A DNA stretch of 64,000 nucleotides from Arsenophonus sp052174455 (GTDB taxonomy: Bacteria; Pseudomonadota; Gammaproteobacteria; Enterobacterales; Enterobacteriaceae), in the NCBI GenBank assembly GCA_052174455.1, contig JBQMRP010000004.1, forward strand, positions 1 through 64,000, read 5' to 3'. Positions 23,600 through 37,931 of the stretch are shown in pieces. The position numbers were made by a program, and so were the translations under genes. The stretch's first letter is position 1, and the number at the start of each line of letters is the position of its first letter. A model generated the notes under the pieces. That model did not search any database. It was not told the origin of the DNA and saw only the letters and a list, made by a program, of their open reading frames with translations.

Positions 23600-26694
<3,095 letters not shown>

Positions 26695-26870
26695 CACAAT
26701 CCAAAGTTATTTTTCTTTTTGTTATCGCTGTGGTGTTTTTACTAATTCTTTGTTGTGTAGCGCACTCTATAATCCTCACCTTTAATATATGCTACACTTG
26801 CTGTTCGTTTAGCTCATCTTAAATCTGAATTGCTAACTTTTCGTTCATAACTTTTTTATCATAAAAAACA

Positions 26871-26894
26871 AAAAAACCCAACTGATTGGGTTTT
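26871..26894 (-). terminator. Intrinsic terminator between tRNA-Glu and the 23S pseudogene
   Basis: On the minus strand AAAACCCAA-TCAG-TTGGGTTTT is followed by further T residues (TTTGTTTTTTATG). The nine-base stem, four-base loop and U-tract fit a rho-independent terminator about 200 bases after tRNA-Glu. It would end a tRNA-Glu transcript before the dead 23S gene. It may be a modified piece of the original spacer. Confidence 0.6.
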
Positions 26895-26944
26895 AAAAGC
26901 TCTCCAGACTTTTGATAGTATGTGTTTCAATTTTCAACTCTTTT

Positions 26945-26962
26945 CCAAATTGTTAAAGAGCG
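26945..26962 (-). promoter_or_regulatory. rRNA spacer boxA-like antitermination site
   Basis: The minus strand reads CGCTCTTTAACAATTTGG, matching the conserved boxA region before 23S in enteric rRNA operons. It is followed by the expected AAAAGAGTTGAAAATTGAAAC. It is preserved better than the genes around it. Confidence 0.65.
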
Positions 26963-27095
26963 TTATGGTTAAATCAACTTATTGAAATTACTAATCATCA
27001 TTAAATAATGCATAGTCAGAAAGGAAATTGTTTTTAAAAGGATCTCAAGCACTGCACTAAAATATTGATGTGTAACCTTTATAACTTTACCGAAG

Positions 27096-27171
27096 TGGTG
27101 TCCCCTAGGGGATTTGAACCCCTGTTACCGCCGTGAAAGGGCGATGTCCTAGGCCTCTAGACGAAGGGGAC
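27096..27171 (-). tRNA. gltT: tRNA-Glu (TTC anticodon)
   Basis: A 76-base tRNA with encoded CCA, acceptor GTCCCCT/AGGGGAC, anticodon loop CTTTCAC with anticodon TTC, and T-arm AGGGG-TTCAAAT-CCCCT. All stems pair. It sits in the 16S-23S spacer as in enteric rrnB, but both flanking rRNA genes are dead. It is probably retained as the sole tRNA-Glu gene (inference). Confidence 0.96.
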
Positions 27172-27255
27172 TACAAGGTTTTCAACAAATTTTAGATTGG
27201 TTTTATTCTCTACTTTTATCAGATAATCTGCATGCACTCACTTAGCCTTTATTTA

Positions 27256-28792
27256 GGATAAGGATCTGACCAACCACAGATTCCCTATGCTTTACCTTAT
27301 TACGAGCTCACTGTAGTTATGCATTACAACATGGTAAACAACTAATCAAAAGGTTGAATTTATCTACTTCTTTTGCAACCACGTCCATGACATAACTATG
27401 GATATATATAAAAAATTTGGTAACATACTTATTACAACATGCTATGCAAAATTACTAACAATTCCGACTTCAGAAAGTCGAATTTTAGATTTCCAATCTA
27501 GACTTTTCAACATACTTTCTGAGTTCCGCTTTTATCTCTTTGTATACGTTATTATAGCATGAGTGAGTAGTAATCGTAAGGCCATGAATGACTTGATTCA
27601 TTCCATTTTCCTTTCATCGACAGTCTTCTTTGAATTCCCGAACGAATCGCTGGCAAGAAAGGTAAAAGTTGTTCGTTGTGAAGCTTAACTCAATACTTAA
27701 CAGCATAATATAACTGCAACCGTGAAGATCTACCTCATCGCCTCTGGAGGTAATCCTCCATTTCTAATGAACATATTCTAGATATTTAATAGTATGTAAA
27801 GCTTTCGCGTTGTATAAAAATTAAGGTACATAATCTATCGCTTAGGACTAAGTTGCTCAGTCAATTTATTTAAGTTTTAATCATACATCCGTAATCCAAG
27901 ATTGTCGATTTAACATGATAATTACTGAATTATCCCAGTTCTAAACTACAAACCATACCTCAAAATCAACATTGTTGATAACCTATCATTAGAATATTTA
28001 ATTCTGTTTTCCTCCTTCTTAAACATCGATATTCCTACTATAGCGCTAGGTATTTTAGCGCTATACATTAAATTTTACCTCTATACAAGACTCTAGCTAA
28101 CCAGTCTTAATCTCCTAAAGTTAAACTTGAGTATTTTATAATCTAATTTTAATTAACCGACTGTGTGCCATTTCCTTTACGCTCAGTAATTCCGACTAAT
28201 ACTCTCAACTTCAGCATTGTTATGGCTGCTGGTACGAAGTTAACACAGAGAGTATTATCCCTGTCGGTGTTTTTATCGCTAATACTAATTATTAAGGTTA
28301 TTAATTATTTCACCTTTTTATAACTAAAAGCACTTTATAATTTAAAATCCTTCTTCATGCACTCTGCATGCCTATAACAAAACCTTTCATCCCTGTTGCA
28401 ACATTTCCCACTCCAGCCTCCCATAAGAGAGGCATGGCCGTATATCAGAGTTCCAATATAACTACACTGATCTTCTTAGATCAGTAAAGATCGTCGCCTA
28501 ATTAAAAGTTTTTTCACCTATCTATCTAATCTCATATGACCTATCATCTGAATATGATAGGTCAAATTTACCCTATCTATCTTATACTATCTTATAGATT
28601 ATAAACTTGTTAATCACTACTCTGATAGTTATTACCCGTCTCTTTGAGATAAATTCCCATACATTATTAACCCATCGTTTCTGGTGATCATCAAAAAAAA
28701 AGCTTCCTCCTAATTCCCGCTCAATTTGTTTATGTTACAAGAGCCTGTTTCCGTCAGCATTTAATCTAAAACTTGATTAAACTTTTCAATTA
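27256..28792 (-). pseudogene. rrs: 16S rRNA pseudogene (rrs), full length, heavily mutated
   Basis: The plus strand from 27256 follows the complement of enteric 16S end to end: aaggatctgaccaacc (anti-SD end AAGGAGGTGATCCAACC), ctacttcttttgcaacc, attccgacttcag, gagttttaatcatac (GAGTTTTAACCTTGC), tctatacaagactctagc, cagtaattccgactaat, ggctgctggtacgaagttaac, gatcgtcgcctaa, then cagcatttaatctaaaac near the 5' end. The span of about 1537 bases equals a normal 16S, so decay is mostly by substitution. The anti-Shine-Dalgarno, the 530 loop and the decoding site are all altered. The ribosome must use another 16S gene. Confidence 0.92.
28537..28564. repeat. Perfect inverted repeat inside the 16S pseudogene
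   Basis: tgacctatcat (28537-28547), a 6-base loop, then atgataggtca (28554-28564). In functional 16S this place is an imperfect helix. Here the arms have become exact complements although the rest of the gene has lost its pairing. Confidence 0.8.
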
Positions 28793-29258
28793 AAATTTTG
28801 ATGATCAAAAAATTCTTTAGTGTCTATAAAAGTCTTTTTACTTCAGCTAATTTTAACAACGTTTTATTGCACTTCCTAGTACCCTTCTTTTAAAATAGCA
28901 TTACTGCTTATTAGTTTTAATAGTTCATATATGAACTAACTATTTTATTTCTCTTCAAGAGTTTAAATTTAAATATTTTTGATGATATTTGTCTTGCGAA
29001 ACTATGCTTCATATAGATTATTTGATTAAATGTTAAATAGTATACGACTTTAGTTAGAAGGTAGAGTATATTTCTCTTTCACCTGTAAAGAGAATACAGT
29101 AGTTATTTTTAATTTTTTTATCTATTACTTCTCTAACTAAAAATCTAATTATTATTCTTAATAAGTGGGGGTAAGTATCTACATTATAGATACTTTTATG
29201 TCGCGCTAACAACCGTTATTTTAAAAAAATCTGATTAATTTATATTTCAATAAGTCAG
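28793..29258. other. Former rRNA operon promoter/leader region between murI and 16S
   Basis: By synteny this held the rrn promoters and leader. I see no convincing -35/-10 pair, UP element or leader boxA. It contains an exact 18-base palindrome at 28921-28938 (tagttcata then its complement). Confidence 0.45.
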
Positions 29259-30056
29259 TTAAATAGAAATTTTCTCTAACTGATTAAAACCTTCATCTAT
29301 CAGTACAGAGATAAGATTTTCGGCTTTAGTATCCATTTTAGTACAATAACTGATATTTTTATTTTTTGTCAAAATCAAATTTTGATAATTATTGATTAAC
29401 CAAACTGCTCGTTTGGCAATTGCAACGCCAGAATCAATCAGTACAACCCATTCAAACAACACTTCTTTTAGTTCTCTAGACAATAACGGGAAGTGCGTAC
29501 ACCCGAGCACAATGGTATCAGGGGGTTTTTTCATTTTTAACCATGGTTTTACAATACGCAATAGCGATTCTTTTGAGATTATTTGACCATGAAGTTTTTT
29601 TTCTGCTAATTCAACTAATTCTGATGAAGCAGTCATTTCAACTTTACAATCAACGGCAAATCGTTCGATAAGTTCTCTAATATAGTTTTCACTAATAGTT
29701 AACTTGGTTGCTAATAATCCAATAATCCCATTACGTGTTAATTTCGTTGCTGGTTTTATTGCAGGAACAACCCCAATAATTGGAAATTGAAAATATACTC
29801 TTAAAACAGGCAAGCTGACCATACTTGCCGTATTGCAAGCGATTATTGCTATTGATAAGACATGCTTTTGTTGAATTTTCTCGATTAAGCGGGTAATACG
29901 TTCAATAATAAATTCTGCAGTTTTTTCTCCATAAGGAAAAGCATCATTATCAAATGCATAAATATAACATAGATTTGGCAATAACCGTCTGACTTCACGG
30001 TAAACAGATAATCCACCAACGCCAGAATCAAAAATTAGAATAGTTGGCCAAGCCAT
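29259..30056 (-). CDS. murI: Glutamate racemase
   Basis: MurI converts L-glutamate to D-glutamate for peptidoglycan. The 265-residue protein has the family start FDSGVGGLSVYREV (D10-S11), FPYGEKT, the first catalytic cysteine in ACNTAS (C74) and the second in LGCTHFPLL (C186). It is slightly shorter than the E. coli enzyme (about 285), mainly at the N terminus, with an ATG at 30056. It lies upstream of the dead rRNA operon in the same orientation, as in enteric murI-rrnB. The intact frame and retained murJ imply a cell wall is still made. Confidence 0.96.
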   Translation of the reverse strand: MAWPTILIFDSGVGGLSVYREVRRLLPNLCYIYAFDNDAFPYGEKTAEFIIERITRLIEKIQQKHVLSIAIIACNTASMVSLPVLRVYFQFPIIGVVPAIKPATKLTRNGIIGLLATKLTISENYIRELIERFAVDCKVEMTASSELVELAEKKLHGQIISKESLLRIVKPWLKMKKPPDTIVLGCTHFPLLSRELKEVLFEWVVLIDSGVAIAKRAVWLINNYQNLILTKNKNISYCTKMDTKAENLISVLIDEGFNQLEKISI

Positions 30057-30184
30057 TTTTTAAACTCAGTAAAAGTTACTTTTTATTTAATTTTCATTCA
30101 TTTAATCACAAAAATGAATAATATTCTGATTGCAAATTGCTAATAATAATATTAGCAATTATGGTTATATTGTCAAGAGTTATG

Positions 30185-31740
30185 CTCATTTCTGGTGTAT
30201 GGATTTTGGAAATCCTAACCTTATCCTCCACTAATTGATCTCGTGAATGATTTTAACATCAGAGAAATGGTATCTCATGAAAAGTATAGTTTATAGAGAT
30301 ATCCGCAAAACTAAATATCATCTCTATCGAGTTATTAGTAAATCTATTGGATAATAATCAGACTCTACTCTTATTAGTTTGTAAATCTGTTCTCCATCCT
30401 TAAAATTTCATCTTGTTTATCAACCAGTGGAGGAACCCAGCACCCCCCACACCAATAGGTTAACTCTCTTTAGCTAATCTCCAGCTCTCTTAACAGAGAG
30501 AAGCTTAAATACTATTGAAAAGGTTATTTTCTCGAAAAACAGTACTTCGCGTATCAGCTTCCTAGCTTCACTGTCGAAAAAATTAATTCAATTGGATTTG
30601 GCGATTTTATTTTGATGTACAGCGTGCTGAAAAAAAACAAAGAATACCAGCAGGTCTTATTTATATTTCTTTAACTTTTCTATCGCTGGAGGATACTCTG
30701 TAAACCTTGCAAGAAAAATATCAAGAGATTTATTAGAAGCATTATAGCTTCTCTGGTAGCCAAATATAGAAAGGCTCACCCTTAACTTTCGGTACTGCAT
30801 GCCTTTCTGGAGTAAATGCGACACATTAGCTATTTTGTGCATCCACATTATCCTAACAGCATCACTGTTACATATCCGATAACATTTTAATATTAAATTC
30901 TAAAACTAATAGCACCGTTCCTCAACAAGCCTGAGAGATATAGTTAAGTCACACCATCCCAGACAATTAAGAAGCTTGCATAGTGCGTTTCTGACCCTTG
31001 ATAACCATCTTTAACCACAATAAGCTCCTTACGTACATGTACACTATGCCGCTGATTTTACCAGCAGTTAAGGCGATCAGGTTGTCTGATAGAGCAATGT
31101 ATATCATTGGCCAAGAAATAAATAAAAACATAACGTGTATTACTTAAATTACGCAAATGCAATTATCTGTACTCTTAAAACCATTTCTATTTCAGTATGT
31201 TAATGGTACTTGGCAGAGAAAATTATGTACCTTCTTATCGAGAAGCCACTTAAGACTTCGTGAAAATCACTAGTGGATAATGCTTTCTTACTTGCAGGTA
31301 TAAAGCTATAGTAGCAACTTTTCGATATTTTGCACGCTTAAATAAGAAGATAGTAACACGGTAACTGTTGAGCTATATTCCGTTGCCATTGTGTGATCCA
31401 TAACCTTATGCACTTTAATCTCAATATCACCAATATTCATTTTGTATTGATTCGCTGTGGCACATAATCCTTACAGACGATGAATTACGTCCATCAACAA
31501 GGCAACGTTGAGCATGTTATCGTACTCATGGCTTCAATCTCCGGTTCAATAGCGGTGTCTATTACCTTCCTAGCAGGATTACGGATGCCTTCATGCAAGA
31601 AATTAGAGGTAATATCTAATTTTTTGAATACCTGTAAGGTAGATTTTCGTAACATAATATCTCTCTGTTGTTGAGATAATCCACGAAATCAATCACCAGG
31701 ATAGGCCATGGTCTCCGAATTTCCATATACCAGAAATTAG
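30185..31740 (-). mobile_element. Decayed IS256-family element (copy F), inverted, with a plus-strand head fragment
   Basis: The first ~150 bases (30185-30330: ttctggtgtatggattttggaa ... gaaaagtatagtttatagagatatcc) match the head of plus-strand copies. From about 30335 the sequence is a minus-strand copy (tail cgagttattagtaaatct first). The frames at 30657-30848 and 31480-31674 are scraps of the transposase. Confidence 0.65.
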
Positions 31741-31744
31741 AATA

Positions 31745-32330
31745 ATTCCTGGTTCCTTTCCTCATAAGCGACAAGGATCTTAAATAAATTAAGTGGTATC
31801 GTTAAAGCTAATGGAACATTTTCCATAAATCCTTTAAAAAGAAGCGTTATTTCCTACATAGGAAAGCTAGAAAACCCGGGAGAAGAAGAGATAAAAGAAA
31901 AAAACGAATCACGGTCTTAATGCCTAGAGATTGATAGGAGATCGTTAGAGATCAGATTCTTAAAGAATTTAAATATAGAGTTATGATCCGTTTTTTTTGA
32001 GTTGATAATCGATAAAAATTTCATCCTTATCTTTACTGGATTAAATAGTATAAAATATTTGCTAGTGAGCATGAAATTAGTCACCCTTACCTAATAAGAT
32101 AAGGTAATCAAAGATTTATTGTTAAAGTATTTCACATTAAAATATGAACAGCTATTTTAGTTGATTAAAAGGATGACTGAGTAAATTGCATGGTAGAAAA
32201 TCATTTTATTTATAGAATTATCTAGTCTAAAGTAAACTACTTAAAAATATAAGAATTAAAATACAAACCTGTATACAAACTTTGTTGCAAGCAAAGCAAG
32301 AAGTTTTACAAAAATACAATTCTTTATTCT
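31745..32330 (+). mobile_element. Truncated IS1595-like remnant
   Basis: Matches the C-terminal two thirds of the IS1595-type transposase on the plus strand (ggtatcgttaaagctaat, ttccataaatcctttaaaaag, gattaaaaggatgactgagtaaattgcatgg). The 5' part is missing where it abuts IS256 copy F. No open frame. Confidence 0.6.
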
Positions 32331-34042
32331 ATTATTTAATTCTAAAAATAGTATTTTTATTTATACTAAATTTTTAATTTATTAATTAATAAAAAAATAA
32401 ATATCTTATTTATTTAAAGATAAATAAAAGCAATCTAGCACTTATTTTAATCACAATGACTTCAAAATAAAGATTGTTATCCATAACAAGTTAACTACAT
32501 CCTTATAACTGTTATTTAACTCGAAATAAATTTAATCTTTAAACAGTAACTAAATAATAATTATTGAAAATAATACTCCTTTACTTTTACTTGCTATTGT
32601 AGCTTAGTGTAATTTCTTTTATACTTAAAATAGTACTGAATTATTTAAGATTAATTGCAATAAATTTACTAATATTCTTATATAAATACTAATAAAAACA
32701 ATCTCTCAACTATAATTTTAAATAAAATATCTCTCTATTAATTAATAAAAATATTTATATAACTTTCTGATAAATTTTTAATTATTAACTTTAAATATAA
32801 TTTGATTTTCATATTTTAAGCATAATATAATTGTTGAAGTCGCATGATTATAAATTTAATTCTAACCTAGTTCTTCATGATAATTTAATTTAAAAATACA
32901 ATCAACATTAATATTAACTTTTCCTTTAAGATTAAGTCACTGTAATTTTATTTTTAATATTTGAAGTATTTAATGCTATTCATCAATCTTAAATACAAAA
33001 TTTAATCCGTTTAATTAGTGTTAAAAACTTCAATAGATTTTGCGGTATCTGGATAAATATTCCACGCAACACGTTTACCAATAAAATGCCAAAATTACTA
33101 TCTATATCTTCCCCGGAAGATAGTAGGTTCTTTGAATAATTCAGATTTAACTTTAAACCAATCATTTCATAGATTGTAATAGAATTTTATTACCTAATGC
33201 TAATTAGGGTAATTCTTGATTGTATACTAAAAGATATCAATGCAAAGTGATCTCAACCTTTTACTAAAATTGAAATGATAGATTTGCAGTTCATCATCCT
33301 ATTCATGCGTCCATTAAATCGCTAGGTCATATCATTTCCGTTTGAGAATATAGTAACGAACTAAGTTCGTATTCTAATATCAAGCTCTTTACACAAACTG
33401 GTGAATTTCAATTTTAATAACTGAATGTTTTCACAGATCAAAAAGGCGGTTATAAATTCTTTACTGTTGTCTATAAATACCCATTACATATCTATTGGAT
33501 ATGTTCTGTTAAAAACAGGTAAAAAATGTTGAACATTGATCATAGATTTACACTTATAAAGACAGATAAAAACTCATTGAATGACTTGAATCTATACCCT
33601 ATGAAAATAACGTTGTGAAGTTTCGTTTGGTATTTTCAGAAGACATTACATCTACGTGCAAGATAACCTATCTCGTAGCTTTTAAAGGCGTTATGTGATA
33701 ACTTCTGTACTTACTTACCTTAATTTAACGAAAAATTTCATAAAAATTACCCCTCATTGCCTACGTAAACAGCAATCATCCATATCAGATCAAGATATAA
33801 CTGGATTAAGGAATTTATAAAGGTTTTACTCCAGGTCAAGGGAAAAAAAATAAAAAGAAAAAACGTTTTTGCATGGGAAACCACTACGACGTCTTGAGTT
33901 GATGAACAGCATCATCGGAAAACAATAAAAATATGACTATGATATCAACATCATCTCGTTTTTGCCATTTAGAAAAGCTAAAGTTCAAGTATCCCATAAC
34001 GTCTAGTTAATAGTAGACGCAAATGCTATTCTTTGTCTGAAT

Positions 34043-34195
34043 AGCAGCTCTAATTTTAGGTATTTTTGTTACCTAATAATGATACCTCATCATGATAATT
34101 TTACCCTTAACTACATCCCCTAGTAGCTCTATTTCCATGAATAGAGATAGCAACGAGGGTGATGGGTCTATATAATAATTTGGGACTAAACAATT
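34043..34195. repeat. Second copy of the unidentified dispersed repeat
   Basis: Aligns with positions 1-150 over its length with many substitutions. Both are probably the end of the same kind of decayed element. Confidence 0.5.
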
Positions 34196-35090
34196 AAGAT
34201 TCATAACAAAGCATTTATTCAATTATGTAGCTAATTAACAATATCTATTAAGGAGCTATTTTGAATAAAAAAAACTAATAATCAAGTACTAAACAATAAC
34301 TTTAAATGATAAAAAGTAGTATTAATTTTTTAAAACCTAATCATTTTGAAAAAGTAAAAGTAAATCTTTAAATTTTATTAAAAAAAATTTAAGTAAAAAT
34401 GCTCACATTTAATAAAGGATTATATCTAATATCTATTAGTCATAGATAAACTGTTTTTATAAAAAATTATTATGTAAATGCAAATTAAAAATTATTTAAA
34501 AGTTTTTTATAACAGATATTCTCTCAAAGAGATAATTGATTAAATTATGAACTAAAAATTAAAAAATAACTCTCTAAGAGAGAGATTACATTGAGTACAA
34601 TTATATTTTTATATATTATAATAACAAATTATCTTAATATATTTTAAGTTAAATAGTAATCTATATGATTTATTAAGTATCAACTTACAATCGTGTCTTT
34701 AACTGTATTAAATTAATTAATATCAATAATATTTAAATATTAAAAGGATTTTAAATATATATCTAATTATAGTTTAACTATACAGAGATTATAAGTTACA
34801 TTTTATTTACTTTAAACTCAAAATAAAAAATAAATTAAATACTTTTACAATGTAATTGATTATTAAATGTTACTAATAAAAATAATTTAATAATAAATTA
34901 ACGTTGAATATTCTTAATAATTGATATGTATCTCATATTATAATTCATAATTTATACAAAAATAATTATTAAACAAATATTCCAATCCAATTTAATTGGA
35001 AGCATACATAACATATATAATATAGTATATCTATTGATGTTTTTATTATAATAATTATTTTAATCTATTTTATATCTGAAATTAAATAAG

Positions 35091-35115
35091 AAATTTCTCT
35101 TATAAAGAGAAATTT
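35091..35115. repeat. Perfect inverted repeat, 11-base arms, 3-base loop
   Basis: aaatttctctt, loop ata, aagagaaattt. It lies in AT-rich spacer. No gene ends nearby, so it is not an obvious terminator. Confidence 0.75.
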
Positions 35116-35209
35116 TGTAGCCAAAATAGCTCAATCTTTATCTATTGTTATAAAGATAACTATCATAAACCAACATATTTTAAAAAATATTTATATATTA
35201 TTCTATAAT

Positions 35210-35800
35210 TTATCTAAATTTAGCTATAACAGCTAACATAAATGCACTAAATGATATTGTTGAAATTAACGAAACATTTTCCTTAAATATTTTAAAGAGA
35301 AGTATTATATCTAATATAGCAAAACTAAAAAATGAAAGAAAAAAGGAAATAAAAGAAAAACAGATCGTAGTCTTAATCGACCGAGATCAGCAATAGGTCC
35401 CCCTTTATGGGATCTATGAGATTCTTGAAAAGTTTAATGCAGAGTATATTGACTGTTTCTTGAACTAATAATCAATAAGAGCCCATCTTTTTCTAGGATG
35501 GATATAAATGGTGTGAAACCTTTGCTATCAAGAATAAAATTAGTTACTATAACCTAATAAAGCTTAGATAAGTAGAGATTAATTGATAAAAAATTCTACA
35601 TTTAAAATTAAACAGTTATATCAGTCGATTAAAAATCGGATTAAATAGATTCCATGATGTAGCATCGTTTTATTTATCAAATTATCTGCCATAGAAAAAA
35701 TTGTTTTAACTACAATAATTCAAATATAGAGGTAGCTATAAATTACTCTATGAAGAAATTAACAATCTTTTCTATCATAGCCTAATTTTCAAAATTAATC
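35210..35800 (+). mobile_element. Truncated IS1595-like remnant
   Basis: Plus-strand copy in which IVEINETFSLNIL (compare IVEVDETFFLESF of the family) can be read at about 35243-35285. It continues to aaatagattccatgatgtagcatcg and ends ...caatcttttctatcatagcc. The N-terminal part is missing. Stops throughout. Confidence 0.6.
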
Positions 35801-35819
35801 TAAATATCTCAAATAAACC

Positions 35820-37470
35820 TACCCCCATAAACGTAAAACCGGCAAACAAAAGTAGTTATTCTTAATTTATCCCGTTATACTGCATGATTATCCAAAGCTC
35901 TTTATGATCTACTTTTTTGTCACGCAGTATTATCCCGCCTACAATGAAATATTATCCGTGGTTTTGATCAAACCTCAACCAAACTAGAAACCGATTACGC
36001 TAAATACGACTATATTAAATGGGCAATAATTAAAAGTATGCTTGCCGATAAATTCATTACCTGTACGGAACTGAAATTATTCCCGTTTCTATTTCTCCAT
36101 GGAGAAATACATAGATAATTGGGCTTAATAAACTTGACGAATACGGATTTGAACACGATGACCATTTCTGCTTCATTAACAAATAATACCTCTAGGGTTT
36201 AATTTATTCCAATTTATACCCCTATCTCATTCTGCTAAACTGCTTTTTACTATTAACGACGGCTGGAATAAATTCCTTAAAAAAGCTAAAAGCATCAATT
36301 CTTGAACGGTGCTCTATCTGTATGGCGAGAAATCCTTGCTATGTGGCAACTTTTTTGTTATGAGGTTTTTGTCCGGTGCTAACTCCTGTACTTATTATGA
36401 ATATATTTCTATCGCTGTTTTCTAAAATTATAAATTAAAAACTTGCGGCTCGTATGGCTTAAAACCCACCAAGAAGTGGTTAGTACAGCAGCTTTATATT
36501 TTTCTCGATTGCTATAACTAGCAAGACATTATTTCACCATACACATTTCCCTCTGACATTTTTTAATAATAAGTGACTACTACTCAAGGGTCTGTTTCGC
36601 ATCGCTATCCATACTATACTGAAGTAGCTACGAAAACAGGATATCAAAATTAGTTTCTTCTGTACTTTTCATACTTATAGTTAAAAACTTAATCAACATC
36701 TGCCTATTCATATCTTTGTCACCCTCTATCGGTCTAGATACTAGGTATCCTATATGGCATAAGTTTATTCTTAAAAGAGTGGCTAAAAAATCTGGAGAAG
36801 CGCTATCATCCGGCTGCGGCGTCATAGCGATGACCTGATAAATTCCATGTTTCCTGATCTTTGGTATATCCACGCCAGGAAGCAATGGCGGCATTACTTG
36901 AAAAAGTAGTACGAACATTACTGGAAAATTCACTTCGCTAAAAAAAACAAAATTAGTCTGGTATAAAATAAAATACCTCTACCGCTACCTTAAACCCATC
37001 GGTATCCGCATTAAAACTACGATATTACAAGAGGAGAGCAGCTTGTCATTACTATGTGACCACTGCACTTAATAAAATCAATAGCAGACACTAACACAAA
37101 AAGAGATGATAAGGCGCCATATATCAGCAATATTCTGACTAAATATTTTAAAATGGTCCGTTACTATGATTTTTTTAAATCGTAAACGAGGCAGACTATT
37201 ACTAATCATACATAAAGTGATAGACATGAAGACCAATAAAAAAACCTGATAAATAGAATTTACTTCTGCTTATAAAAGAGTTCCTGCTTACAAAGCTCTA
37301 TACAAATATATTCAATGTGGCAACTAAATTACTTTTACCGACACTTATGGTCATAAACAGGAAATGGAATTGTTGTCATAAAATGCATAAAAAATAAAAA
37401 AAGCAAAGGTTGCTAAACCAATCACTAAGATTAACGTCTATAAAATTAGAAATCAGATTAAAACTCACAC
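35820..37470 (+). mobile_element. Decayed IS91-family element (copy 3), best-preserved copy
   Basis: Frame-corrected reading on the plus strand follows the IS91 (rolling-circle, HUH/Y2-type) transposase: LNQHLPIHIFVT (36690-36730, the HxHxxxT region), KIWRSAIIRLRRH, WRHYLKK.YEHYWKIHFAKK near 36885-36950, YLYRYLKPIG, then FTSAYKRVPAYKALYKY and FTDTYGHKQEMELL near 37260-37380. Many stops. The 101-codon frame at 36628-36933 on the minus strand is antisense to it and not a gene. Confidence 0.65.
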
Positions 37471-37721
37471 TATCCGATAAAATTTTCACTTATAACAGAC
37501 CAAACCAAATAAACTAGTTCTAATCTCTTTTTATAAAAAAGATAATTTTGGTGTTCAATTAAATTACCATTTAATTTCCTAACTATTAAAAATAAAAATT
37601 TCTTTTTATTCTGAATAACATTTAATATGAACAGTTAGAGGTAAAATTGTATTTTTTTTCTTGCCAGAATAGCAACTACCCGTTAATATTTTTTCCACAT
37701 TATCGCGATAGGAATTTTATT
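37471..37721. other. Spacer upstream of tRNA-Val
   Basis: No gene seen. It presumably holds the promoter of the tRNA gene, but the AT content prevents a reliable call. Confidence 0.4.
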
Positions 37722-37798
37722 GCGTCCGTAGCTCAGTTGGTTAGAGCACCACCTTGACATGGTGGGGATCGGTGGTTCGAGTCCACTCGGACGCACCA
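37722..37798 (+). tRNA. tRNA-Val (GAC anticodon)
   Basis: A 77-base tRNA with encoded CCA, almost identical to enteric tRNA-Val(GAC): acceptor GCGTCCG/CGGACGC, anticodon loop CTTGACA with anticodon GAC, T-arm GGTGG-TTCGAGT-CCACT. All stems pair. It stands alone, convergent with murJ. Confidence 0.97.
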
Positions 37799-37931
37799 AG
37801 TCTGTATAGACCCAATATCATTTTAAAATTGGAAAATCAGTAATTTTACCAGTTTAGTTTAGTAATGAATAGCGCGTTTATGTTTTTTCATTTTACAAAT
37901 GATCACTTAACTAGTTTTATTTATCATTAAG

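Larger units (their letters stand above)
32331..35205. other. Long AT-rich stretch with an unidentified decayed gene or element
   Basis: Nearly 2.9 kb without an intact gene. 32331-33000 and 34200-35200 are very AT-rich with no signal. In 33020-34195 scattered coding-like pieces appear: minus strand GKRVAWNIYPDTAKSIEVFN near 33020-33080, and plus strand FAVHHPIHASIKSLGHIISV near 33280-33345 and TDQKGGYKFFTVVYKY near 33436-33490. Its 3' end (34043-34195) is repeated at 1-150, which suggests a mobile element. I could not name the family. Confidence 0.45.

Noticed and set aside
36628..36933. 101-codon minus-strand frame resembling a small membrane/secreted protein
   Set aside because: It is antisense to the IS91 transposase remnant and the corresponding frame is broken in the other copies.
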